DNA of 64,000 nucleotides from Pararobbsia alpina_A (GTDB lineage: Bacteria > Pseudomonadota > Gammaproteobacteria > Burkholderiales > Burkholderiaceae), in NCBI RefSeq assembly GCF_965118125.1, contig NZ_OZ221288.1:1550001-1614000 (forward strand), in the 5' to 3' direction. Of the stretch, positions 1-7,830 are shown piece by piece. The stretch's first letter is position 1, and each line of letters starts with the position of its first letter. The notes under the pieces were generated by a model. It was not told where the DNA came from and made no database searches. It saw only the letters and a program-made list of their open reading frames with translations. The position numbers and the translations under genes are program-made.

Positions 1-1355
1 TGCATCGTGGCAGGGTGTCGCTTGGTCGACGTCGCGATCGACTCGGCACGCGTATAGGTCATGCCGACTGTCGTGTTGAGCACCCACGCCGCGACGGCGA
101 TCAAAGGCTGCACGGTCATGTCGAGCTTGCCGCCAAAGCCACCGCCAACGGCCGTGGGGATCACGCGGATGTTGACCGCGTCACAGCCGAGCACGCGCGC
201 AAGCTCGGCGCGATGTGGATGCGGAGCCTGTGTCGGCGAATAGACCTCGATCACGTCGCCCATTCGACGAGCCCATCCGCCCTCGGGCTCGAGGTAGGCA
301 TGTTCGACAAAGCTCGTCTGGAACACGCCGTCCACCACTGCGTCGGCCTCATCGAAACCTGCTTCGAGATCTCCGCGTGCAACACGTCCCCGGATCAGCA
401 CATTGCCCGGCCGCGAGTCGTGCAACAGCGGCGCACCATGGGCCAGCGCATCGTCCATGGCCTGCATGTCGCGCTGGGGCGTCCACGTCACCGGAAAATC
501 ATCGAAGTCATTGCGCGCAATCGCCGCAGCCGATCCGACGATCAGCGCGATCGCTTCACCGCGAAACCGCACAAACCCCGCCGCCAGCACGGGCTCTTCG
601 GCATACGCCGTCGCCACGCCATGGATGTTCTCACCTGGAATGTCGCTGGCCAACAGCACGCGCTCGATGCCAGAATGCCGTGCGACGAACGCGTCGACAT
701 CGCCGATCTCGAACAGCGCGCGGTGATGCGGAGAGCGAACCGCGCGAATCATCAACGCATCGGACGGGATTCCGTCCGACCCGAATACGTCGGTGCCAAG
801 CACCTTCTCGACCCCATCGAGTCGAGTCACGGGCCGACCCACGGCGTCACCCGCCTCTACCGGTGCGGGTCCATGCTTGTAAATACCGCACGCAACCTGA
901 TGGATCGCCGCGACCGGCTTCTGATACCCAGTGCATCGGCACAGCACGCCGGCGATAGCTGCCTTCGCGTCGTCCGCTGTTTCAACGCGCTGCTGATCGA
1001 GCGCGGCCGTTGCCGCGCACAGCATGCCCGGAATGCAAAAGCCGCATTGCACCGCCTGATTGGCCAGAAACGCCGCCTGCAGCGCCGAACCATGCTCCGT
1101 GCACGAGGCCAACCCTTCAACGGTCACCACCTCACACCCGGCCGCGCGACCGGCCGGCGTGATACACGCATAGACCGGCTCGCCGTCGACGATCACCGTG
1201 CACGCGCCGCAATCGCCCGTGCCGCATCCGATCTTTGTGCCGCGCAGACGGACATCGTCACGCAGAAAATCGGCAAGCGGCTTGTGCCGATCGGCAGGCA
1301 GCGTCACCTCTTCGCCATTCACCTTGAGCGCATCGAAGCGGATCGGCTTAAGCAT
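1..1355 (-). CDS. Molybdenum hydroxylase, fused 2Fe-2S/Mo-binding subunit (partial)
   Basis: Xanthine dehydrogenase/aldehyde oxidase family protein, cut by the left window edge after about 451 residues. Starting at ATG 1355, the N-terminal domain carries a plant-type 2Fe-2S site (C44, C49, C52, C64) followed by the second cluster motifs CGFC and CRC, as in the small CoxS-type subunit. After a short linker the chain continues straight into the large molybdopterin subunit (GRPVTRLDGVEKVLG, later the glycine-rich VGGGFGGK). Small and large subunits are therefore one polypeptide, which is a known but less common arrangement. It overlaps the FAD-subunit gene by 8 nt, which points to translational coupling. 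The substrate cannot be told; purines, nicotinate-like N-heterocycles or aldehydes are all possible. I reconstructed it by reading the reverse strand. Confidence 0.9.
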   Translation of the reverse strand, partial: MLKPIRFDALKVNGEEVTLPADRHKPLADFLRDDVRLRGTKIGCGTGDCGACTVIVDGEPVYACITPAGRAAGCEVVTVEGLASCTEHGSALQAAFLANQAVQCGFCIPGMLCAATAALDQQRVETADDAKAAIAGVLCRCTGYQKPVAAIHQVACGIYKHGPAPVEAGDAVGRPVTRLDGVEKVLGTDVFGSDGIPSDALMIRAVRSPHHRALFEIGDVDAFVARHSGIERVLLASDIPGENIHGVATAYAEEPVLAAGFVRFRGEAIALIVGSAAAIARNDFDDFPVTWTPQRDMQAMDDALAHGAPLLHDSRPGNVLIRGRVARGDLEAGFDEADAVVDGVFQTSFVEHAYLEPEGGWARRMGDVIEVYSPTQAPHPHRAELARVLGCDAVNIRVIPTAVGGGFGGKLDMTVQPLIAVAAWVLNTTVGMTYTRAESIATSTKRHPATM

Positions 1356-2235
1356 CGAGAAGCCTCCGCTGAGCCCGTTCGATCGCTTCGCCCACGAGTG
1401 CACGCACGCGATCGATACGAAAGTGCGCCGACGCTCTCACATCGTCGATCGGGTCGATTTCAGGCAAATCCGTGTCGGCGATCAAAGACGCCGAATCGTC
1501 CGCGTAAGCACTCGATAACATGTGCTCGAGCGTCGAGAGCCTCACCGGTGTCGGCGCAACGCTCCCCGCAGCGATCCGGTAGTCGAATGCCTGACCCTGT
1601 GTGTCGGCCGATGTGACAGATACCGCGACTGATGCGATCGAGATATTGAGTTCGCGCCGCAGGCCAAATTTGCAGAATGCCGATGCCATACGCGGCTCGC
1701 CGGGCGGGAACGGAATCCACACAGCGTGGAGCATTTCTCCCTGACGCAGATCGATACGATGCCTTGCGGTGAGGAACTGTCGAAGCGGGACGGTGCGGGT
1801 ATGTCCGAGCGATCTGAGTTCGACCTCTGCGTCGAGCGCAAGCAACGCCGTCGTGCCGTCCGCGGCAGGCGACGCGTTGCAGAGATTGCCCCCGATCGTC
1901 GCGCGATTCTGAATCTGTAGCGAACCGATACCGCGCGCTGCGTCCTGAATAGCGCCCAGCGCGGCTGGCAAGCGTGCTTGCCTAAGGTCCGACCAGGTCG
2001 TCGCCGCCCCGATACGTACCCCGCGTTCAGCCGCGTCGATGCCGCGTAGTCCGGGCACCCGACTGATGTCGATGAGCCGGGTGCGGGCGAGCTGATCGGA
2101 CTGCGTTGCATAAAGGTCCGTCGCACCGGCGACAAGCCGGTAGCCTCCGGCCGCGATCATCTCGAGCACTTCGCGTTCATCCGCTGCGAGGACATAGCTC
2201 GCGTTCACGTCCTTCTGCACGTCATGCGAGCGCAT
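1348..2235 (-). CDS. FAD-binding subunit of xanthine dehydrogenase family (CoxM/XdhB-like)
   Basis: Medium, flavin-carrying subunit (295 aa) that passes electrons from the 2Fe-2S clusters to the acceptor. The PCMH-type FAD-binding domain occupies about residues 15-180, with the pyrophosphate-contacting stretches LVAGATDLY and TIGGNLCNASPAADG. The CO-dehydrogenase-flavoprotein C-terminal domain follows (about 185-290), with FRIDRVRALVGEAIERA near the end. Its 5' end overlaps the symporter by 14 nt and its 3' end overlaps the Fe-S/Mo subunit by 8 nt, so the three form one operon. Length is normal for the family. Confidence 0.93.
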   Translation of the reverse strand: MRSHDVQKDVNASYVLAADEREVLEMIAAGGYRLVAGATDLYATQSDQLARTRLIDISRVPGLRGIDAAERGVRIGAATTWSDLRQARLPAALGAIQDAARGIGSLQIQNRATIGGNLCNASPAADGTTALLALDAEVELRSLGHTRTVPLRQFLTARHRIDLRQGEMLHAVWIPFPPGEPRMASAFCKFGLRRELNISIASVAVSVTSADTQGQAFDYRIAAGSVAPTPVRLSTLEHMLSSAYADDSASLIADTDLPEIDPIDDVRASAHFRIDRVRALVGEAIERAQRRLLDA

Positions 2236-3679
2236 TCGACACCCGCCTCTTCGTCAGGCCACTCACGACAAGCATCGTGGCGACGTTGAGCGTCCATGCA
2301 ACGATCCCCGGATTCAACGTCGCCGCCCATGCCTGAGAAGGCATGACTGTCGCGATCGAGCTGTTCGTCAGAACCAGCGTTGCCACGGTTGCGACGCCGG
2401 CAATCATGCCGGCACTCGCGCCATACTTATTGACCGGATTGTTTCGCAGCAAGCCTGCGAACAACGAAGGCAACACCTGACTCACCAGGCTGTAGCCCAT
2501 GATCAGCAGCGCAACGATGCTTTGCCCGCCGTGCAGCGCGATCACGACCGCCGCCAGCGTCAGCACGAGCGCCGCAAGCTTTGCGATCTGCGCAAGCTGC
2601 CGTTCGCCTGGACGCAACATCGAGACGGGATAGATATTCCTTGCAAAGAGCGTCGCCACCGATACCAGCATGATGGACGCCGGCACCAGGGCCGTCAGCA
2701 AACCCGCCGCGCCAATCACGCCGACGAACCACGGGTCAAAGCTTCGAATCGACAACGCCAGCAGCGCGAGATCGATACGCGGGCCCTTGAGCCCGGGAAT
2801 CTGAAGCACCGCTGCGAAGCCGACAAACATCGAGAACAGCATGACGAGCGCGTAGAGCGGCATGACCGCCGCGTTGCGGCGGAAGTGGTCGTCCGACTTC
2901 GCCGTGTAGACCGAGCTGAACGTGTGCGGCCACATGAACATACCCAGTGCGCAGACGACGATCGTCGAGAGGTACCACGTGAGATTTTTTCCCGCGGCGG
3001 GCAACGTAAAGAAATCGGGGCGCTGCGCGTCAATCGCATGGAACATCCCGGTCAGGCTGCCGTAGTAGTGGCAAGGCAGATAGACGCCTAGAAACACGCA
3101 GACACTCAGTACGACGGCATCCTTGACGATCGCGGTCAACGCCGAGCCGTGCACGCCCGACACCACGACAAAGCCGGCAAGCGCCGCTGCGCCGATCCAG
3201 ATCGCCACGCCGGTCGGAATCACGCCGTACGAGGACGTTTCGACCAGAATGCCCAGCCCTTTGAGCTGCAGCGCGAGATACGGCAACAGGGCAACGAGGG
3301 ATATCGCCGCCACAAGCAGTCCGACAAACGGGCTGTCGTATTGTTTAGCAAAGAGATCGGCCTGCGTGAGCAATCGATGCGTTTTTGCATAGCGCCAGAT
3401 CGCCGGCAACAGCCAATAGGACAGAACGAACGCTTGCGTCGTGTAGACAACGATATACAGCGCCGCGCCGCCAAAGCCGTAGGCGAACCCGCTCGCGCCG
3501 AGAAAGGTGAACGTCGTATAGAGCTCGCCCGCGATCAGGACGAACACCAGCAATGCCGAGAATCCGCGTCCTCCGATACTCCATTGCTCAAGGCTCATGC
3601 CGACGCCGCGCCGCGCGCGAAGCGCGAGTGCAAATACAACAACGAGTGTCGCGGCAAGCAGCGCCAGCGGCGCGCTCAT
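2222..3679 (-). CDS. Sodium:solute symporter (SSS family)
   Basis: Integral inner-membrane protein of 485 aa with about 13 hydrophobic segments, typical of the SSS family that imports organic solutes with Na+. The early region GGRGFSALLVFVLIAGELYT and the following FGASGFAYGFG-like glycine-rich segment fit the first transmembrane helices of the family. It starts inside the stop of the DUF3311 gene (ATGA, 4-nt overlap) and overlaps the FAD subunit at its other end. Position in a molybdenum-hydroxylase operon suggests that it imports that enzyme's substrate; this is inference, and the substrate is unknown. Confidence 0.92.
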   Translation of the reverse strand: MSAPLALLAATLVVVFALALRARRGVGMSLEQWSIGGRGFSALLVFVLIAGELYTTFTFLGASGFAYGFGGAALYIVVYTTQAFVLSYWLLPAIWRYAKTHRLLTQADLFAKQYDSPFVGLLVAAISLVALLPYLALQLKGLGILVETSSYGVIPTGVAIWIGAAALAGFVVVSGVHGSALTAIVKDAVVLSVCVFLGVYLPCHYYGSLTGMFHAIDAQRPDFFTLPAAGKNLTWYLSTIVVCALGMFMWPHTFSSVYTAKSDDHFRRNAAVMPLYALVMLFSMFVGFAAVLQIPGLKGPRIDLALLALSIRSFDPWFVGVIGAAGLLTALVPASIMLVSVATLFARNIYPVSMLRPGERQLAQIAKLAALVLTLAAVVIALHGGQSIVALLIMGYSLVSQVLPSLFAGLLRNNPVNKYGASAGMIAGVATVATLVLTNSSIATVMPSQAWAATLNPGIVAWTLNVATMLVVSGLTKRRVSNALA

Positions 3680-3969
3680 GATGCGATGTCCCGGGTCAGA
3701 TTGGACACGCGTTCAGACATGCCGTCAGAACCTGATGCCAAGTCCGAGCCCGGTTCCGCCGCCGAAGCCAAACGTGACGCGCGATGTGAGGAACGCGTGT
3801 CGACCCAATAAATGATCTGCATCACCACGGCGGTCAGCAGAACGGATCCGACCACCCACGCGAGCATGAAAGGCATCCCCGCGATATACGGTCGCGCACT
3901 CTGCGACAGGCAAGCGCCTACAACATTGACGGCGGGTGGCACGGCACCCAGGAGGTAGATCTTTTTCAT
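3676..3969 (-). CDS. DUF3311 family small membrane protein
   Basis: Small inner-membrane protein (97 aa) with two hydrophobic segments (about residues 4-22 and 32-55, PFMLAWVVGSVLLTAVVMQI) and a polar C-terminal tail. Two-helix proteins of this kind commonly sit immediately before SSS symporters and are usually annotated DUF3311; a role as accessory subunit of the symporter is plausible but unproven. It overlaps the symporter by 4 nt and appears to be the first gene of the operon that continues to the left edge. Confidence 0.85.
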   Translation of the reverse strand: MKKIYLLGAVPPAVNVVGACLSQSARPYIAGMPFMLAWVVGSVLLTAVVMQIIYWVDTRSSHRASRLASAAEPGSDLASGSDGMSERVSNLTRDIAS

Positions 3970-4165
3970 ATCATTCTCGATCTGCCCGGAATAAGGCGTG
4001 CTTACCGGACCAAAGGCAGGAAGCGTGCATATGCAAGCATGTTGCGCGCTTCGAGTGCACGATCATAACGCGTCACAAGACGGTGTACATATCGAAGTCG
4101 GCGCCGCAACGCGGCGCTTGTTTAGTCTTGCGTCAACGTGTTTTCTCAGTTCGGATGGCTCATTA

Positions 4166-4197
4166 AATGTTGGCGGCCAACTTGCATATCCAACATT
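4166..4197. promoter_or_regulatory. Inverted repeat AATGTTGG...CCAACATT
   Basis: Two perfect 8-bp arms, 4166-4173 and 4190-4197, separated by 16 nt. The spacer repeats the half site in inverted form (GCGGCCAAC). It lies about 200 nt upstream of the DUF3311 start and could be an operator. No bound regulator is adjacent, so this is only a candidate. Confidence 0.3.
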
Positions 4198-4274
4198 CGT
4201 CTCCGGTTTGCCGTCAGGTCAGTATCGATTCGACTTGTCATATCGACGTGTCGTATCGACTTGAGTCCCGGAGC

Positions 4275-4292
4275 GACTCAGGCCCCTGAGTC
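4275..4292. promoter_or_regulatory. Short perfect palindrome GACTCAGG-CC-CCTGAGTC
   Basis: Eight-bp arms around a 2-nt centre, with a further GAGTC copy at 4263-4267 that could pair alternatively. No T-run follows on either strand, so an operator is more likely than a terminator. Confidence 0.3.
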
Positions 4293-4481
4293 TGCCGGAT
4301 CTATTCAGCCCACGCATGTCTCGGTACAATGCGCCCACTGTGCATGGAACCAATCTGTGTTAGCCGGTATGTGGGACGTCACGTGCCATTCCATGCGCAC
4401 CCAATGACCTTTTAAGCGAACGAAGGGTTCGATCCTGGACAGCGCCAGCAAAACAAGTTTTCGACGAGCGGTTGAGCCGGT

Positions 4482-4709
4482 ATGACGTCGCCACTGGACC
4501 GCGAACTCGCGGAAGCCTCGGCAGAGTGCGAACAGCGCCTGACCGAACTCGCGCAGATTCGATCGAAGATTCTCGCGCTCTCCGAAATGGGCCTGCCGTC
4601 GTCGGACGAGGTCGTCGCCGAACGTATCCTGTCGGAAGAACTCGATACATGGCTGATGCGCAAAGCGAAGCTTGAACACGCGATCAAGCACGGCGAACCC
4701 GATCTGTAG
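4482..4709 (+). CDS. Small hypothetical coiled-coil protein
   Basis: 75-residue acidic, strongly helical protein without membrane segments or signal peptide. Heptad-like spacing of Leu/Ala/Ile across about residues 5-35 (RELAEASAECEQRLTELAQI) suggests a short coiled coil, and a second helix runs to the C-terminus. Codon usage fits the genome. I do not recognise the family. It lies 96 nt before the CPBP protease gene on the same strand and might be co-transcribed with it. Confidence 0.6.
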   Translation: MTSPLDRELAEASAECEQRLTELAQIRSKILALSEMGLPSSDEVVAERILSEELDTWLMRKAKLEHAIKHGEPDL

Positions 4710-4805
4710 TGCCCAACATGTCTTTGCGCCGGTGATCGATCTGATCGCCAGGACAATTCGGCGCAGACTTCTCTTGTTCTCCATAAGCTGGAGTGCCCGC
4801 AGAAC

Positions 4806-5726
4806 ATGACTTCATCCCGCGCGATCAGGCAGACGACCCGTCGTATCTTTCTCGGCGCTCAAGGTTTGCGCGCGGGCTGGAGCATTCTGTTATTCGCCGG
4901 AATCTTCGCGTTAATCTTTGTCGGGTTCGCCAAGCTGGTCGGCCATTTCACGCATTCGCCGCGCAACGTCGTGTTGCATGTGCAAATACTGTACGTCGGC
5001 GAGGGCATGGCACTGGTCAGCCTGTTCGCGGCGGTCTGCGTCATGTCGGCCATCGAGCGACGCTCCCCGCTAGCGTTCGGATTTCAGGGCGATGCAAAAC
5101 GAGTCCGCTTCCTCACAGGCGCCGCGTTAGGTGTCGTGGCCATGAGTTTTTCGGTGCTGGTGCTCGTCGGACTGCATGCGGCAACGCTCGACGTTCGCCC
5201 TGTCCAGAGCGCGGACCTTGTGCCGGCCTTGAGCTGGGCGGGCGGCTTCCTGCTGGTCGGGCTGTTTGAAGAGTCCGCGCTGCGCGGCTACCTGCAATAC
5301 ACCCTCGCCCGCGGCATCGGATTCTGGTGGAGCGCGATCGCGCTCTCCATCCTGTTTGGCGCGATTCACGGATTCAATGCCAATGAAACGCATGTGGGCG
5401 TGCTGGTTGCCGCAGCTTTCGGTTTCGTGTTCTGTATGAGCCTCTGGTACACAGGCTCATTGTTCTGGGCGATCGGCTTTCATGCAGCGTGGGACTGGAC
5501 CGAATCCTATTTGTTCGGTGCGCTGGATAGCGGTGCGTCCGTCGAAGGACATTTGTTTTCGCTCCACCCTGCCGGACACGTGCTGCTGAGCGGCGGAACG
5601 GTGGGACCCGAAGGCAGCATCGTGCAGATCCCGATCCTCGCGGCGATCGCTTTGCTGATGAAGTTCTGGTGGGGCCGCCGTGCAACGCCGGTGTTCGGTA
5701 TGCGTCGAGGATTGCAGCGGCCCTGA
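4806..5726 (+). CDS. CPBP-family intramembrane metalloprotease (CAAX/Abi)
   Basis: Inner-membrane protein of 306 aa with about seven hydrophobic segments. The three catalytic motifs of the CPBP (Rce1-like) glutamic protease family are visible: EESALRG (EExxxR) near residue 155, FGAIHGFNAN near 180, and FHAAWDW near 222. In bacteria these proteins take part in peptide maturation, bacteriocin immunity or unknown signalling; the substrate here cannot be inferred. The start at ATG 4806 precedes a basic N-terminus and the first helix. Confidence 0.9.
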   Translation: MTSSRAIRQTTRRIFLGAQGLRAGWSILLFAGIFALIFVGFAKLVGHFTHSPRNVVLHVQILYVGEGMALVSLFAAVCVMSAIERRSPLAFGFQGDAKRVRFLTGAALGVVAMSFSVLVLVGLHAATLDVRPVQSADLVPALSWAGGFLLVGLFEESALRGYLQYTLARGIGFWWSAIALSILFGAIHGFNANETHVGVLVAAAFGFVFCMSLWYTGSLFWAIGFHAAWDWTESYLFGALDSGASVEGHLFSLHPAGHVLLSGGTVGPEGSIVQIPILAAIALLMKFWWGRRATPVFGMRRGLQRP

Positions 5727-5866
5727 ACACCCTGCCCCATTGAGCAACATGCGTGACCGTTATTCGAAAGCGATTGTCTGCCCGACGCGTGCGTGTTGGC
5801 TAAAGTAGGGGTGATGGCATCGGGCGATACGCCGCATAGGCCTGAGAAGGCAAGAAGGAGACGCAC

Positions 5867-6796
5867 GTGGACGTACTGACCGGCATGAAGATCTTCGTCA
5901 AGGTCGTCGAGGCGAACAGCTATGCGCACGCGGCGGAGGCGCTCGATATGAGCGTGCCGCGCATCAGTCGCACGATCAGCGATCTCGAAGAACATCTGGG
6001 TGTGCGACTGCTTCAGCGTACGACACGTCGCATGTCGCTGACCGAGGCCGGCCGCATGTATCTCGATCGCTGTCGGCTGATCTTGGGCGACATCGAAGAC
6101 ACGTATTCAATGTTGTCGTCTAGCGCAACCAACGCTTCGGGCCGACTCAAGATCGTTGCACCTGCACTCTTCGCCATGCGCAAGCTCGCGCCGATCCTGC
6201 GCGAGTACCGGGCACTGCACCCGAACGTCACCATCGAAGTCGCACTCGCTGACCGCGCTGTTGATCTGATCGAAGGCGAGTTCGATCTCGGGATTCTCGC
6301 GTCGCGATACATCACGGGTCAGACGCTCGTGTCGAGACCGTTGATGTCGACCGACTTCTATACCTGTGCCGCGCCTGACTATCTCGCCGAACACGGCACG
6401 CCGACGCATCCGTCCGAACTCGAGGCGCACCCGTTCATCGCGTTCAGGACTGAACACAATACGAACGAAATGACCTTCGAAGCCCCGGACGGCACTCAGG
6501 TCACCGCATCGGTCAATCCCGTCGTCTACACGAACAACATTGGCATGGTGCGTCGATGTGCGCTGGCCGGGCTGGGTATCGGCACGATGTCGGGTTATCT
6601 CGTCGACGACGATATCCGCGCGGGAAAGCTGATCCGCCTGATGCCGGAATTCCGGTTACCCGATCGCGAGTTCCGCCTGGTCTACACCAACCGCAAATTC
6701 ATTCCGCTCAAGGTCAAAGCGTTTATTGACCTGGCCGTCAATCATTTCCGCTCACAGGAAGAACCTGTCTCGGCCGGCGGCATGCGATCTGAGTGA
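5867..6796 (+). CDS. LysR-family transcriptional regulator
   Basis: 309 aa. The N-terminal winged helix (residues 1-60; ALDMSVPRISRTISDLEEHLGVRLLQRTTRR) is followed by a LysR substrate-binding domain (about 90-295). The start is a GTG at 5867 with a strong AAGGAG at 5855-5860; the first internal ATG, seven codons in, has no such site. Single members of this subgroup (first residues MDVLTGMKIFVKVVE) usually act on nearby redox genes, but no divergent partner is present, since the CPBP gene upstream runs in the same direction. Target unknown. Confidence 0.93.
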   Translation: MDVLTGMKIFVKVVEANSYAHAAEALDMSVPRISRTISDLEEHLGVRLLQRTTRRMSLTEAGRMYLDRCRLILGDIEDTYSMLSSSATNASGRLKIVAPALFAMRKLAPILREYRALHPNVTIEVALADRAVDLIEGEFDLGILASRYITGQTLVSRPLMSTDFYTCAAPDYLAEHGTPTHPSELEAHPFIAFRTEHNTNEMTFEAPDGTQVTASVNPVVYTNNIGMVRRCALAGLGIGTMSGYLVDDDIRAGKLIRLMPEFRLPDREFRLVYTNRKFIPLKVKAFIDLAVNHFRSQEEPVSAGGMRSE

Positions 6797-6842
6797 CACG
6801 ACCGCCCGATCACTGCCATCGGACGGTTGATCGCGACCAGGC

Positions 6843-7811
6843 TTATTGCCCTGCCGGCAAGCCGGTGTAAGTCGTGCCGAGCCCTGTCAGTTGCCCGTTG
6901 GCACCGAGCAAGCTCGTGAAATGCGGATCGGGGCTGATACGGCCTGTGAACCATGCATAGCGAAAGACATCGGGCCGTGTCTCGCATGTCGACACCATGT
7001 CCTTCATTTGCGCTTGTTGCGCCGCGAGCGTATCGATCAACTGTGCGCCGTCGTTCGCGCTGTGCCAGTTCGCAAACTCCGTCACCCAGATCTGCTTGCC
7101 GTACTTGTCGAGCGCGTTGAGCTGCGAAGCGAGTCCATAGTCGTACCAATGGAAGGCGAGATAGTCGATCTGCGGACTCCGGCCACCGTTCGCGGCCTGA
7201 TAGTCCGCGATGAATTCATCGAGCCATACCACCGGATCCGAATAGCCCGGCAGCGTTCCCCAGTTCATCGCCGGACCGACGATCTTGACGCCAGTCGCCG
7301 CGGATATAGCCTCATAGCGCGGCCACAAGGCGGCAGCGGCCGACGGCGTCATATCCGCCTGATCGACCAGATTCGGCTCGTTGAGCACCAGCAGATATTT
7401 GATCGACGGGTTCGCCTGCAGATAGGCAACCACCGATGCGTCGTTGAAGCTGCCATTCCAGAGCATCGGAATGAACTGCATGTTGTAGCGTGTGGCGTAG
7501 TCGCTCGGCACACCGGCATTCGGTGTCAGGCTCCAGTTGTACCACCAGCTCACATTGGACGAGACTGCGGCGAGATCGTCGGGCGTCGCGAAGTCGTAGG
7601 CCACGCCGCGCTTTGCGTTCTTTGCAGCGGGTGTCGCCGTCCCACCCGTCGGGTTCGTCGTCGAGCCCGACGTGCCGGTATTCGTGGCGCCGTTACTCGC
7701 AGAGTCCGTGCTCCCGCCACCTCCTCCGCCGCACGAAGCAACGCTCAAGGCAACGAGTGCAGCGAACGCGGCCATTCTGAGGCCGCCAATCATTGGGTTC
7801 ATCACATTCAT
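6843..7811 (-). CDS. GH128-like glycoside hydrolase lipoprotein
   Basis: 322 aa. The N-terminus is a lipoprotein signal with lipobox VASC (C27), then a Gly run and a low-complexity Ser/Thr/Gly linker to about residue 62. The catalytic region (about 66-320) matches Asl1-like/GH128 TIM-barrel glycosyl hydrolases. LNEPN (E144, acid/base) and WVTEFANW (E244, nucleophile) are both present. GH128 enzymes cleave beta-1,3-glucans. It lies 19 nt downstream of the GH64 gene on the same strand, so both are probably one operon for attacking beta-1,3-glucan, for example in fungal walls. The exact specificity is inferred. Confidence 0.85.
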   Translation of the reverse strand: MNVMNPMIGGLRMAAFAALVALSVASCGGGGGGSTDSASNGATNTGTSGSTTNPTGGTATPAAKNAKRGVAYDFATPDDLAAVSSNVSWWYNWSLTPNAGVPSDYATRYNMQFIPMLWNGSFNDASVVAYLQANPSIKYLLVLNEPNLVDQADMTPSAAAALWPRYEAISAATGVKIVGPAMNWGTLPGYSDPVVWLDEFIADYQAANGGRSPQIDYLAFHWYDYGLASQLNALDKYGKQIWVTEFANWHSANDGAQLIDTLAAQQAQMKDMVSTCETRPDVFRYAWFTGRISPDPHFTSLLGANGQLTGLGTTYTGLPAGQ

Positions 7812-7830
7812 TTTTGTTATTGATGGGGTA

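Larger units (their letters stand above)
3970..4481. other. Intergenic region upstream of molybdenum-hydroxylase operon
   Basis: About 510 nt with no convincing gene on either strand. It is less GC-rich than its flanks and holds two inverted repeats, listed separately. It also has an iterated TATCGA(C/T)-type segment around 4223-4261. It must contain the leftward promoter of the operon starting at 3969 and probably the rightward promoter of the small gene at 4482. Confidence 0.5.

Noticed and set aside
15..1616. 533-codon open frame on the plus strand
   Set aside because: It is antisense to the 2Fe-2S/Mo subunit; its translation is Arg/His-rich with no domain, while the minus strand shows all cluster cysteines.
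4223..4261. Iterated TATCGA/GTC segment as a possible tandem repeat
   Set aside because: Copies are imperfect and too few to call a repeat array.
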